A stretch of 64,000 bases of DNA from Molanna angustata. Taxonomy: Eukaryota > Arthropoda > Insecta > Trichoptera > Molannidae. The position numbers were made by a program, and so were the translations under genes. The notes beneath the pieces were generated by a model that ran no database searches, had not been told where the DNA came from, and was given only the letters and a program-made list of their open reading frames with translations. Location: assembly GCA_963576475.1 (NCBI GenBank), contig OY754982.1, positions 20,908,217 through 20,972,216 of the forward strand. The letters are read 5' to 3'. Below, piece by piece: positions 1-10,438 of this stretch (position 1 is the first letter of the stretch; every line of letters begins with the position of its first letter).

Positions 1-12
1 CATTTTTTTCAG

Positions 13-215
13 AAAACCATTGCAATATCATGAAAAGACTCATACAGGAGAAAGGCCTCATGTATGTGACATTTGTGGCAAGAGTTACATCCAGCCCCAT
101 AACTTGGTGGTCCATCGTCGTATTCACACCGGGGAAAAACCCTTTGTGTGTAGTCAGTGTGGAAAAGCATTTACCAATGGAGCCAGTCTCTCTCTACATA
201 TGCCGATACATACAG
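13..215 (+). CDS. C2H2 zinc-finger gene, exon 1 in window (5' end of gene lies upstream)
   Basis: Internal exon of a zinc-finger protein, probably a nuclear DNA-binding regulator (inferred from the family). A polypyrimidine tract and AG (3-12) precede it, and a GT donor follows at 216. It holds the end of one finger (LQYHEKTH), then two complete fingers (HVCDIC...HRRIH and FVCSQC...HMPIH) joined by canonical TGERP/TGEKP linkers. The exon enters with one base completing a codon and leaves after the first base of the glycine codon of HTG (phase 1). It joins in frame to the exon at 3484. No ATG belongs to this frame here, so the start codon and any N-terminal domain are outside the window. The orthologue cannot be named from fingers alone. 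Confidence 0.88.
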
Positions 216-847
216 GTAGAAGACATAATAAGAATGCATATTTACTTTCAACATGTTGTTTTGTGAAAAGAAAAATTCACATATTTTAATAATACAATTA
301 GAAATTAAATAATTTAACCTATGTTTAAAATAAATCTACGGTATTATTATTATTCTTTACCTATTTATAGGCAAGCAGTCAAGGCTGATGTGCACATATC
401 CACTAAATAGTATTATTTAGTTGTATACTATTTTACTGTTTCCAATAAAAGCCCAGTATATTCTTGAAAATATCAATAATTCCAGCATCCAAAACATGTT
501 GGGCAGTTTTATTCCAAGTTACTAATTTTTTAATTTTTTATAAAAATAAAACTTTGAATGGCTCCTCTAGTAAAATTATAAAATGTCGCTTAAAACAAAT
601 AAGCTTTCACCCCTCGATATGGTTCTCCTATTTTTAATTTGTGGTTCAACTTCTTTTAGTTGAGTATTTTCAAGGAAGTGTTCAAACTTGAGGTTCAATT
701 TTTTTGTGTGTAACTTTGAAGAATTTAATTAATAATAAAAATAAAAAAACGTTTTAATGTATTTGAGTTTGCGCTCATTTTCAGTAACTGCTTATTACTG
801 ATGTTCTATAAGTATTACCATGAAGGTATGATTAATATTACCATACT
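216..847 (+). other. Intron sequence, no feature recognised
   Basis: AT-rich intronic DNA between the first zinc-finger exon and the first retroelement fragment. No splice-flanked exon, RNA gene or repeat was recognised. Confidence 0.5.
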
Positions 848-1215
848 TACTTACTCAGCCTCTTCTTGAGTCCAGTATTGGACAAAGGCCTCCCGCTTGG
901 ACTTCCACTGGTCTCTATCCTGTGCTATTCTTCGCCATTCATCGGACCATCTGGTCTGGGGCCTTCCCACGCTTCTACTTCCCGTTCTTGGCCTCCAGTC
1001 CATCACAATTTTTGTCCATCGTCCGTCCAACATCCGAGATATATGACCCGCCCAACTCCACTTTAACTGCGCTATTCTTTTGGCCACATCCGCTAATTCT
1101 GTGTTCTTCCATTCATTAGTTTGTGGTCCCTTAGCGAGATATTCAACATTCTTCTTTCCATCACTCTTTGTGTCACTCTTAGCTTTTCCATCATTTTCTT
1201 ATGCATTTTTCTAAT
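848..1215 (-). mobile_element. RTE-type non-LTR retrotransposon, 3' coding end
   Basis: The minus-strand translation of 851-1087 reads RIAQLKWSWAGHISRM, DGRWTKIVMDWRPRTGSRS, VGRPQTRWSDEWRR, then RDQWKSKREAFVQYWTQEE. This is the characteristic C-terminal tail of RTE-type endonuclease/reverse transcriptases such as those described from butterflies. Reading continues towards 1215 into the KxHKxxxRMEK-like upstream part. Only the last part of the polyprotein is present, so it is a dead 5'-truncated copy sitting in the zinc-finger intron. A plus-strand relative is at 29.66-30.03 kb. Confidence 0.85.
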
Positions 1216-1253
1216 ACATGCCGATGTTTACCATATAAATGTAAAATTTTGGA

Positions 1254-3290
1254 TATTTATTTATTTATTTATTTACGGTAAAATAAAACCATTTACATAA
1301 AAAGAGTACAGAATAAAGATACATCACATCATCTTAAGTTAAAAATATAAAAATCAAAAATTATACATATATGTATATGAATATAATTGAAAATAAAAAT
1401 AGTTGTTCCTTATTTAGAATTAGAATTCTTATTCAAATACAAATTATAACAAGATAAAAAAACAAGGAAAGTAACAAGAATACAAATAGGTACATAAGTA
1501 TAAAAATCAAGAGAAAGATAAAAAATATAAAAAATATAGGAAACATACAAAATAGAAATTAAAAATGAAAAAATAGAAAAAAAAAACACAATTGAAAATG
1601 TTACGAAAACAATACTGATCTCAGTTCAATCTTCAATTTGTGTAAGCTTACATTGAAAATGTCAGCAACAAAGGCATACTCATTCCCCAAACGATGAATT
1701 CTGGGAAACGGAGAATGTCTATGGGCTTCGGTCCTCAATATATCGCAATTAAATAATGATGAGTGCCTCGTAAATCTGTTAGGTATATGAAACTTAATCA
1801 ATGAAATTAATGATCGACAGTCAAATTCAGAATATATGATTTTGTACAGGACAATCAAGTCCGACATAATTCTTCTATTGGATAATTTCGGCAAGCAGAG
1901 TGAATTTCTAAGGAAGTCATAGTTTATATCGTACAAAGATATTCCAAGTCTGAAATTTACATAACGTAAAAGTTTCTGCTGAACATTTTCCAATTTGTTG
2001 GAATGAATATTATAATGCGGTGACCAAACAGTTGAGTTATATTCCAGTTGACTGCGAACCAAAGAACAATAGAGATGTTTGATAGCAGACAATGAATTAA
2101 AATTATTAGATGTTCGCAGAACAAAGCCTAACATCTTCAACGCTTTTTTAGCTCTGTCATTAATATGCATAACAATGGTTAATCGCTCATCAAAGATAAT
2201 TCCTAAGTCAGATACAAGTGAAATCCTAGTCAAATTTACATCATTAATAGAATAATCGAAGGTAATCTTGTTTTTTATATTAAAGAAAGTAATTATTTGA
2301 CATTTACCAATATTAAGAGGTAATTTATTTAATTCACACCATTCATAAAGTCTAACCAGATTTTCCTGGACAATCAGACACTCATTTATATGACTAATGG
2401 CTCTATAGATTTTTATATCATCAGCGAATATTAAAACATTGACGTCATTAAATATATTTATGATGTCATTAATGAATAATATAAACAAAATGGGACCTAA
2501 ATGAGATCCCTGAGGAATGCCACTTGTAGCAGAGAATGAATCAGATAAGTAACCATCTATCTTTACAGAAAGATTTCTATTAGATAAGTAATTAACAAAC
2601 CATTTTAGAAGACTGCCTCTGATACCCACTTTATTCATCTTATATACAAGAATTTTGTGAGATACTTTGTCGAACGCCTTACTAAAGTCTGTGTAAATTT
2701 AATCCACTTGTAATTTATTAGCCAAAGAACAGGATAAAAAATTTTCATACACCAACAAATTTGTAAGCGTAGATCTACCAGGCAAAAAACCATGTTGATT
2801 GTCAATAATACTCAATCTTATATGGCTGAAGATTTTATCCAAGACAATACTCTCAAACAATTTAGGAATGGTGGACTGAATACAAATAGGTCTATAGTTA
2901 GCTATATCATTTCTGTCACCCTTCTTAAAAATGGGTGTTATGTAGCTGCGTTTCCATATGTTAGGATAGAAACTATTTGACAAGGATTGATTAAATAATA
3001 ATTGAAGTGGATACAATAGGTTTTTTACACATTTCTTCAGAAAAATAGCTGGAACACAATCAGGACCGGCCCCTTTTGGCACAATATTCCCTGATGTTTT
3101 AATGATTGTCTATCACACTTGAGTAATTCTATAAGTTTTCAATGGTCTCTATTTCAACTTAGTAAATAAAACATATTTGATCTCTGACCTTAATGAAATA
3201 GTTGCTCCCCGGTGAGTTCACAGTATTTTCACTGTGATTTTCATCTGAATTCATGATATTATCAACATCTTAAATATCTATAATGTAGCG
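1254..3290 (-). mobile_element. 5'-truncated non-LTR retrotransposon with reverse transcriptase and TAAA-type tail
   Basis: A minus-strand element whose 3' end is a short (TAAA)n tail at about 1254-1274. It is preceded by an AT-rich 3' UTR (1275-1600), the reverse-transcriptase coding part (1601-about 3110) and more decayed coding sequence to about 3290. It lies antisense in the zinc-finger intron. No endonuclease domain is visible, so the insertion is 5' truncated. The sequence resembles the Jockey/CR1-like group; clade assignment would need a tree. Confidence 0.85.
1601..3082 (-). pseudogene. Non-LTR reverse transcriptase, single in-frame stop
   Basis: The reading frame from 3082 down to 1601 is continuous except for one TAA at 2699-2701, at the position of the first catalytic block (...LQVD*IYTDFSKAFDKV). 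Upstream of it lie KGAGPDCVPAIFLKK and YRPICI, the fingers-domain motifs. Downstream come GIPQGSHLGPILFILFIND, the active-site box FADDIKIYR (FADD in place of YADD), and the thumb/C-terminal region ending SVLFS. Both halves are in the same frame (starts differ by 444 nt), so one base change explains the break. It would have copied element RNA at the chromosomal target. Immobile now, since it also lacks its endonuclease. Confidence 0.9.
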
Positions 3291-3483
3291 GCTTCTCATT
3301 GAAGGTGTGTTAAATTAACTTTTGACATGTATCCACTTTGAAATTTATTTTGTTATTTGGGATTCTTGTTCGATTGATTGAGTACATTATGTTTATACAA
3401 ATAGGTTAATATTAGTTTTGATAATAATATAGGCATATTATTGATATAATTTTAACAGTGATAGTATATAAATTTTTCTTTAG

Positions 3484-3651
3484 GTGTAAAAGATTTTGTT
3501 TGTACCATATGTGGCAAGCGAATGGCCCGTAGCGGTGAACTCACCGTTCATATGAGGACCCACACAGGGGAGAAGCCTTATACCTGTCGTACATGTCCTA
3601 AGGCTTTCATCAAGAAAAGTTCTTTGCAGGCTCATATTTACTCTCATACAG
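3484..3651 (+). CDS. C2H2 zinc-finger gene, exon 2
   Basis: Follows a TTTCTTTAG acceptor and ends before GTGGGT. Joined to exon 1 it completes a glycine codon (G|GT) and reads two fingers, FVCTICGKRMARSGELTVH...H and YTCRTCPKAFIKKSSLQAH...H, with a TGEKP linker. It ends again after the first base of the HTG glycine, so it is a symmetric phase-1 exon of 168 nt (56 codons) that can be included or skipped without a frame change. Confidence 0.9.
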
Positions 3652-3759
3652 GTGGGTTAAAGTTTTCATTTGATGTTGATATAAAATTTATACAGAATGA
3701 ATTCAATGAGTTATTTCTGATGCAACCATGTCATAATATCAACATTTCATGTGTTTTAG

Positions 3760-3935
3760 GTGAAAAGAAATTTGTTTGTCCAATATGTGGTCATAGGGTG
3801 GCCTATGCGGGCAAATTGACTGTCCATATTCGTACACATTCCAACGCTAAACCGTACGCTTGTCCCATCTGCGATAGGAAGTTTGCAAATCAGGGATATT
3901 TAAAGCAGCATTCAAAAATACACTCAAGTTTGTAA
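3760..3935 (+). CDS. C2H2 zinc-finger gene, exon 3 with its own stop (likely alternative last exon)
   Basis: Acceptor GTGTTTTAG precedes it. It reads G-EKKFVCPICGHRVAYAG...HIRTH and YACPICDRKFANQGYLKQH...H, two complete fingers, then SSL and TAA (3933-3935). Unlike exons 1, 2 and 4 it has no donor in the HTG linker. The only phase-compatible donor is a weak CAA|GTTTGT at 3926/3927. Two readings fit: a shorter isoform ending here, with exon 2 otherwise spliced straight to 4586, or weak-donor use giving HSSDRAKP. The finger sequence itself looks intact and functional. Confidence 0.82.
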
Positions 3936-4026
3936 TTATTTTTAAAATATTTCAACATGCATGAACTGTAGGAAGAATGTACATATACTGCAAAATAGTT
4001 ATAAAAGTGAAAAAAAAAACACTTAC

Positions 4027-4195
4027 AAATTATCAGCTGGACTGCCTCAGACAAATCTGGCAGGTACAAATGATAGTGTGTACTACAGAGGTTTTCAGTT
4101 GTATAATGGTGTACCAGAATGTGTGAAGGAAATGGCTAGTCTTGCCTCTTTTCATAGCCTAGTTGCTGAATTTATAAAAGAACAGTTTTTTTTAA
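4027..4195 (+). mobile_element. Non-LTR retrotransposon C-terminal remnant
   Basis: The translation contains SVYYRGFQLYNGVPECVKE followed by ASLASFHSLVAEFIK. This matches the general pattern of the last residues of Jockey/CR1-like polyproteins (xLYNxLPxxIKxxxSLxxFKxxLxxYL). Intronic, plus strand, short. The clade is not determinable. Confidence 0.6.
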
Positions 4196-4585
4196 TATAT
4201 TGTTGTTTTTATTTTGCATTATCTTTCTTTGTTGGATATTTTTTAGTAAAGTTCATACTAGATGTAAGAATCTGTACTTTTTTATATCTATATTAAAAAT
4301 ATGCATACATATCATTTGATATGAATACATTTTGTTATTGTGGCTGTTGTCTCATATAAGTTCAAAGTATTATTTAATAGATTTATTTTACAATTATCAT
4401 ATTTATATAAAGTATACGAGTATGTGATACATATATGTGATAATCATATTGTTTCTTAAAAAGTATATTTTAATGAAATTTCTTCTTCTTTTGATAATTT
4501 ATTATTTATAATGGTTTGAAAATGATTGTAGAATATCCAAATTTCAAAGCTTTTGCACATTTAAACTCAAAATATATTTTTTTAG

Positions 4586-4675
4586 GTGATAGAGCTAAAC
4601 CATTCCTTTGTGTTCATTGTGGACGAGGATTTACAAAGAACAGAAATCTTACTGAACATTTACGTACTCACACTG
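4586..4675 (+). CDS. C2H2 zinc-finger gene, exon 4 (single-finger exon)
   Basis: Exactly 90 nt, one finger module: FLCVHCGRGFTKNRNLTEH...H. Acceptor TTTTTTTAG before, donor GGTAAG after. It enters and leaves in phase 1 within the HTG linker. The incoming linker is HTGDRAKP, one residue longer than the usual TGEKP, which would change finger spacing. Joins in frame to exon 5. Confidence 0.85.
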
Positions 4676-4679
4676 GTAA

Positions 4680-5585
4680 GCATTATAATATTTTAAATTT
4701 ATGTGATTATTTTATGATAACACAATCAATTGTATATGGAGGGATTTTATAATACACTATTTTCTAAATTAATAAAATATCAATTATTAGTTCATTTTTT
4801 ATATAAATTCAGTTTTATTATTGGTTAAGCATAAGATTCAATGAGCCTATGTACTTTCACTATACACAGCTAGTATCTTTAGAGACTAAGGCCCAAATGC
4901 AGAGTCCGACCTAAATACCATGTTTTCATTGCACAGTCGCTCACTTAAGTTAGGAGATCACGTGGATTCATAACTTTAGGATGCTATGAAGTTTTTGTAT
5001 GAAAATTGCATTGCAGAAACATATCTAAATACTTAGCGCATGCGCGTTGGTGTTAAATAACATCTGCGAACTATCGAAAAATAGGGTTGATTTAATACTT
5101 AATATGAGATTTTTTCGATAGATGATGATTTTAGCGACTACGTCGAATATGAATTTACTAATTTTGTCAAATCAAATTTCACAACTCAGCGAGTATTCAG
5201 CGATGTTTACAAGATGCCGAAAATTCAATGAAATTTCAGACAAATCGTGACATAGAGCAGTCTGTGTTAGCTTGGTTACATATGTTTGTGTTGTGATGAT
5301 AAAAAAAAAACAATTTAAACGTCAGTATAATCTCATAGAGAACTATCTATCTCTTTTCTTTATACACAATAATGTGGAATGCTACACTATCGACCTTAAG
5401 TTTGGCATAGTATTTAGTTAGTGATGTCTGATCTGTCATCGACTGGTTTACGCAATCACTTTAGTGTGCTTTTTTAATGGAAGAGTATAATGGACCCAAA
5501 TCCTAATAGCTAGTGTCCCCTACATATAGGTACATGTAAAAAAAAACTTTGTGCTTGCTTAGTGTTTCAATCCAATTTTTGAACG
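4680..5585. other. Intron, no coding signal
   Basis: AT-rich intron. The stretch about 4890-5520 is less AT-rich and holds words such as GCGCATGCGC and several ATCGAT-like motifs. I could not define element ends, protein similarity or an RNA. Confidence 0.4.
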
Positions 5586-5587
5586 TT

Positions 5588-5762
5588 CTTTATAACATGT
5601 TATTCATCAAAATCATTTCATTTGAGAATAAGCTGAAACACCATTCTATGAATTTACAAAAAAAAAATTTTTGTAAAGCCTTATATCGAGAAATTGGTTT
5701 ATAAACAATGGTGTTTCGGCTTATTCTCAAGTGAAAAAAATTTGATGAATAACATATATAGA
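5588..5762. mobile_element. Short inverted-repeat (hairpin) element
   Basis: The left arm (TGTTATTCATCAAA...TTGAGAATAAGCTGAAACACCATT, about 5598-5644) is mirrored by the right arm (AATGGTGTTTCGGCTTATTCTCAAG...TTTGATGAATAACA, about 5709-5754), roughly 48 bp each with a ~65-bp middle. Probably a MITE or fold-back. No target duplication was recognised. Confidence 0.7.
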
Positions 5763-5763
5763 C

Positions 5764-5925
5764 CTTGGATTGATAGGGAACTCAATAAAAAAACATATTT
5801 GATGCAAGCGCATAAAATGATCACGTAAGCCAGCTGATGACAGGTCGTAAGCCCTGTAGGTGCCTTGATTTCCTGGTTCTCCTATAATATTCCAATTTCG
5901 TCTCTATTGAGATACCTACTCTAAA
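5764..5925. mobile_element. Partial copy of the 9-bp-TSD hairpin family
   Basis: Holds the right half of the family: the GATCACGTAA...CAGC segment, then GATGACAGGTCGTAAGCC, CTGTAGGTGCCTTGATTTCC and the terminal TCGTCTCTATTGAGAT block (to about 5912). The left half is missing. It lies just upstream of zinc-finger exon 5. Confidence 0.75.
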
Positions 5926-5994
5926 ATTATTGTAAATTAAAACTTCATTTATTTCAAACTATATTATTATGTATAAAATATTTCAAATTTTTAG

Positions 5995-6230
5995 GAGAAA
6001 GGCCTTTTATATGCATTATTTGTAATCATGGATTTGCCCAGAGGTCCACTCTTACGTTTCATATGAAAAGTGCTCATGGAAGTCAGAACAAAAATAAAAC
6101 GGTAAATGAAATATCCTCGGAACAAAAGTCCAATAAAGTTACATTAGTTGAAGAAGTTGTGGAAGATAATCAAAACGGAGATAGTATAAAATACAGCGAA
6201 GAGGAGAAAGAAACAACGCAAGAAGATGGT
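5995..6230 (+). CDS. C2H2 zinc-finger gene, exon 5 (last finger plus acidic tail)
   Basis: Acceptor ATTTTTAG before, donor GGT|GTAAGT after (phase 0, unlike the finger exons). It reads GERPFICIICNHGFAQRSTLTFH...H, the final finger, with one extra residue between the last histidines (MKSAH). Then follows a low-complexity, acidic linker rich in E, D, K, N and S (VEEVVEDNQNGDS, YSEEEKETTQEDG), likely disordered. This ends the finger array; about eight and a half fingers are visible in the window. Confidence 0.88.
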
Positions 6231-6796
6231 GTAAGTTACTATTTTATATAGTATAAAAATAAATAAACCAATTCACCTCTGTGCTCCCACATCTGCCAGT
6301 AGCATGTAAGGTGTAAAATAATTGTAACTACCTATATTTATATTTCGTACATTGTTTAACTGTGGGCCGGGAAAAACAGATAACAAGAAAAGTTAAAATA
6401 TCCATGTTATAGTTTCTGTCCATACTGAGCTTACAGGATATATGCAAACAAGTAAATAAAAAAAAAATTGAGGACATCCTTTGCAAAGTTTCAAATTCAA
6501 TCTAATTACTATATAAATAACGGCTAAATATTATGCAACATGTATTATTAGTCACAATTCATGTTCAGAAATACAAAATTGTTAAATTTTATGAAAATAT
6601 CTAATGAATTGAGCAATTTAATTTTAACATGCATTGTCATCGGTAGTACACAAATTCTGAAAGTTTCAGATCTCTAACTGATCGGGAAGTTAGTTGAAAA
6701 ACAATGGCAAAAGTTGTACTGACAGACAAGTGAAGATAAAGAAAAGGGTGTAAAAAAGTTATTTAAATCTAAGTAAAACATTGAATTTTTGACAAT

Positions 6797-7262
6797 TTGT
6801 CAACATCTCAATAGAGACGAAGTTGAAATATGATATAAGAACCAGGAACTCAAGCCACCTTCAGGGCTGGAAATAATATTTCTGGCGCAATTCAGGGGTA
6901 ACATCTGTGCGAAGAAACATTGTCACCTCATGTATAAGGATTGTTGCTTTCATTGTTTACAAAAAAACCAACTTCTCAATAGATGGCGTTACAAAAATGG
7001 TTTCTTCATTATTTCATAGATGGCGATAGTAAAAATGTGTTATTTTCAAACAAATTTTATACCATTATTGAAATATATAGAACTTTCAAAAATTGCATTG
7101 ATAATGGAACTCAATAAGAAGGCATAATTGGTGAATTGGTGGCTGCATAACCGCATAAATTGATCACGTAAACCAGCCGATGACAGGTCGTAAGCCCTGT
7201 AGGTGCCACGAGTTCCTGGTTCTTCTTTAATATTCTAAATTCATCTCTATTCACATGTTGAA
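6797..7262. mobile_element. Hairpin-family copy in the last zinc-finger intron
   Basis: The left terminal block (CATCTCAATAGAGACGAAGT...CAGGAACTCAAG, 6803-6867) and right terminal block (ATGACAGGTCGTAAGCCCTG...TCATCTCTATTCACATG, 7175-7259) are inverted. The middle shares CATGTATAAGGA...TTGCTTTCATTG with the copy at 21.93 kb. The right terminus is diverged. Confidence 0.75.
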
Positions 7263-7652
7263 AATGTCAAATATATCATTGACTCCCGATAAGGAAAAAT
7301 TCAATGTTTGTGTATATGTAACTTTTCAAAAATATTCGATTTACATTGAATTTTGTTGGAACATACAGTTGGATAGTAATAATAATAAAATACTTTTATT
7401 ATGCAATTTTTTTTCATTAATGTGGCGGACTTATTGCCCGTAGGCAATTTCTACCAGTCAACCACACTAGTAAATACATTAGTATTTGCAAGTAAAAAAA
7501 TACATATTACAAATAAAAATAAAAGTATTGGATATAAAGAATAATTTTAATCAGTTAAAATTTTTGTTTATTTATTTATAAAAGCATTATTTTTTAGCCG
7601 AATAGACCTGCAAGCACCTGATAAAGGTATATAAAACAATTTTTTTTTTCAG

Positions 7653-7856
7653 ATTATAATTTCGGAATTGGGTAACAAGTCTAAAGATAGGAATAATGTA
7701 TCTTCATCAGTAATTCATCCCAATCCCCAAGAATTTGCGTCATTCAAAAACTCCAATATATACATTCCCAGTGTGCCATGTGATATTAAATCAGGATATG
7801 ATTCAAGAACTGTCTACGATCCAAGATTGTTGGGTTTCTTACATTTTCCTACATAA
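7653..7856 (+). CDS. C2H2 zinc-finger gene, last exon
   Basis: A pyrimidine tract and CAG end at 7652. The exon joins exon 5 in phase 0 and reads 67 residues (IIISELGNKSKDRNN...) to TAA at 7854-7856, with no zinc finger. The tail is rich in S, N, K and P and ends PRLLGFLHFPT. No domain is recognised in it. A candidate polyadenylation signal AATAAA lies about 70 bp downstream (near 7924). Lower confidence than the finger exons because only splicing and frame support it. Confidence 0.72.
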   Translation: MIISELGNKSKDRNNVSSSVIHPNPQEFASFKNSNIYIPSVPCDIKSGYDSRTVYDPRLLGFLHFPT

Positions 7857-7923
7857 CTTATTTACAATGTTTTGACATGCAGATGAATTTATACAATGTG
7901 GTCATAACAGAGATTAAAATCAA

Positions 7924-7930
7924 GAATAAA
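7924..7930 (+). terminator. Candidate polyadenylation signal of the zinc-finger gene
   Basis: AATAAA about 70 bp after the TAA at 7856. In such AT-rich DNA the hexamer is common, so the support is position only. Confidence 0.4.
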
Positions 7931-8334
7931 TTTGAACTTACATTCCTACAAAGATTTTTTAATTTAATTTATTTAATACAATACCAATTTAAAATACGCA
8001 ATCATGATACAAAAAACATACACAATAAAAAAAACAATACCCTTTACCAGAGTGCAAGCACTCATGTGTAAAGGAGACATTTAAAAACAAAAATTCATAA
8101 CTACATAATTATTGCTATACAAAATGAAGAGAATATAACTGACATATCAGTCAAAATTTGATGTCAATTTTATTTTGAAATAATTCAATTCAGTGGCCAT
8201 ACATGGGCCATACAAAGTCATGGCGTGACTTTCCTATGTTTTTATGTATTTGAAGTAGCACATTTTTTTATAAATATTTTTAAAAGATGTCACATGAAAA
8301 TTTTAAAATAGTTGCAATGTTGAGTAGTCAGATG

Positions 8335-8600
8335 ATTATTTCATTATAATTTTTACTATCAATCTTTTGTGCAATTTCTTGAGGCAAAATGGATGTTTGA
8401 TATGCCCTCCCCCATGCAACGATGCCATATTGCATTATTGAATGGGCGAAAGTGTAATATATATTTTTATGTAAATTTAAGTTAAGAATGTTTCTAAGGT
8501 TATTAAATATGTAAATAAGCTTTCTTAATCTATTTACATTGTTGTTTATATGAATATATAAAGTTTTATTTTTAATAACCAGTCAGGGTATATTCACTTT
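8335..8600 (-). mobile_element. Non-LTR retrotransposon fragment (thumb/C-terminal region)
   Basis: The minus-strand reading includes HINNNVNRLRKLIYIFNNLR, then YYTFAHSIMQYGIVAWGRAY and ILPQEIAQK. This is the segment after the reverse-transcriptase palm in Jockey/CR1-like elements (LRxxxxxYxALxxSxxxYGIxxWG). It lies just downstream of the zinc-finger gene. Confidence 0.75.
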
Positions 8601-9009
8601 CATTCACATTTTTTTTAACATTTGCGCTTATTCAGGTATCTAAATCAGTATCATTCACAATCATTCATGACTAGTAACTTTGAATTAAAAAAAATGTTTT
8701 ACGGTAGGTACATTTAAAAATCAAATAGATTTTGTTTATTTTTAACATTGAGTATAGACTTCATTAATGATTAAATATGATTTATTTCATTTACTAAATG
8801 ATAGTATGGGTGAAATAATAATTTAATAGTACATAAATAATATATTTCCATATTTGTATACTATTTTACTAATCCATTTTTATTGGGTAAACCATCTTTG
8901 TGTTGGGGAGTGGCAGTGGGTCTTTGCATTTACATCTGTTGAAAATATAAAAAATATATCATTGTACTTTAAATAGATGAAATAAATAAGCAATGGATAA
9001 TATTAATAT

Positions 9010-9180
9010 GAGGAGATAAGTAGGAAGACCCAGACTAAGATGGGAAGATGAGGTTAAAAGGGATGCGGTGCAGCTACTACAAGTGTAAGAGTGTCGCTCA
9101 GGACAGGCAGAATTGGAGGTATAAGTTACAGGAGCCCGAGGCTTGATCTGGGCTATAGCACCATCGGAGTGAGTGAGTAA
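9010..9180 (+). mobile_element. Non-LTR retrotransposon 3' coding remnant
   Basis: Reads VGRPRLRWEDEVKRDAVQLL with later stops, then a degenerate GARGLIWAIAP tail. This is the GRPRxRWxDxVxxD signature at the end of RTE-like elements. Short and broken. Confidence 0.6.
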
Positions 9181-9371
9181 ATATATGTATAGCCCTCTTA
9201 AGTTTGATTTTAAACTGAAGGTATCATAGCTTGAATAAAATGTGTGAATGCAATGGGAGACAAAATGTGAAGCATTGTATTTTTTTCGTTCTTATAACCC
9301 TTAAAACTTTGCTGTCATTTGGTTTTATAGGAGATTTAACAAAGTTTCTAGTTTAGTTGGAAGAAAGCAAC

Positions 9372-9554
9372 TTACTTGTTATCGATAATCCTTCCGCAAA
9401 GACCAAGAATGTGATGTGGAGGATCCACTTTGTATAATGGTTTGCCTGTGGCTTCATCTATGTAGTCGCTGTATGGCATTTCTGTTAGCATGATCCATCC
9501 TTCGGTTACCAATAGCCTCCAAAGAAAGTCATTTACTGCTTCTCCAATTATTAA
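9372..9554 (-). CDS. Arylalkylamine N-acetyltransferase, last exon
   Basis: Transcript-order last exon: acceptor ...TTTCAG at 9555, 60 codons, stop TAA at 9372-9374. It reads LIIGEAVNDFLWRLLVTEGW, then MPYSDYIDEATGKPLYKV and DPPHHILGLCGRI. The YxDYxDxxGKPxFxxxPPH pattern is typical of the C-terminus of insect arylalkylamine (dopamine-type) N-acetyltransferases, which acetylate biogenic amines with acetyl-CoA for cuticle sclerotisation and amine inactivation. Joins the previous exon in phase 0. The stop overlaps a GTAAGT sequence, so a further spliced exon cannot be fully excluded. Confidence 0.8.
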   Translation of the reverse strand, partial: LIIGEAVNDFLWRLLVTEGWIMLTEMPYSDYIDEATGKPLYKVDPPHHILGLCGRIIDNK

Positions 9555-9984
9555 CTGAAACATTTTAAGTATATTTAACAGAAATATATTTTTCTTAAGG
9601 GAAACTGACAGGTAGCTGCATATTTAAATTGTACTCTAATTTTGCATGTTGATTTGCTTAAAAATATTTAGGTTTACAAATACTATCTGCTAAAAAATAG
9701 TCTATACTTGGCAGTTTACCAATAGCACCACATCAAAACATTTATATAGACATATAAAAGCAATTTTCATAAGTATCACAAATAAAAATAGATTTTTTAA
9801 CAATAAAAATGCAGTCAAGTATTTTTGCCATTTTTTCTTAGATTTTCTCAAACTTATGCTATTTTATAGTTCGATAACCAAGAAGCTAAAGAAACTAAAT
9901 TTTCTGCGTATAGTTATATTGAAATTTGCAGTCCATGTTATAAATTTTTACTTTGTAAATGAAATAAAATGTAAATGAACTTAC

Positions 9985-10108
9985 AGGGAAATCCAATGAG
10001 CGAGCTATGTCAGTCAATTTGTCAACCAGCATTTTCCCCAATCCAGTTCCTCTGAATTCTCTTGTCGTTGAGAGCAAGCGGCATTCCATTGCTTTTTCAA
10101 TTCCAAAT
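9985..10108 (-). CDS. Arylalkylamine N-acetyltransferase, exon with acetyl-CoA motif
   Basis: Acceptor TTTATAG at 10109, donor GTAAGT below 9985. Joined to the upstream exon it reads NR-FGIEKAMECRLLSTTREF, RGTGLGKMLVDKLTDIAR, SLDFP. RGTGLG is the R/Q-x-x-G-x-G/A acetyl-CoA pyrophosphate loop of the GNAT fold (motif A), preceded by the LxxLSVxxxxR-type strand. This is the strongest diagnostic of the gene. Confidence 0.85.
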
Positions 10109-10438
10109 CTATAAACAGTTAATTCATCATGTTATTATTAGGTTTGTATAACGTACTGTGATAAATTACAGACAAGCATATCATGACAATGTAGGAATAC
10201 ATGCAAAGAAAGAAGTGTGTGGCACTTGGTTCTCCATGAAATGGGAGTTGGTGTTTCATAATATAAAATATTTTGTTTTATTGATGCACACCTAAATATT
10301 GTTTTATTAATGCACACCTACACATCTGTGGGATATTCTGTGATGGTATGAATGAAAGAAACAATTGTTATGTAAATATGTTATGTTAGAAAATAATTGG
10401 TTATGAATGGTTAATTTTAATTACAATTATCCATTTAC

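Noticed and set aside
3085..3290. An endonuclease domain for the 1.6-3.1 kb element
   Set aside because: Only short, stop-broken frames remain upstream of 3110; no endonuclease motif is visible.
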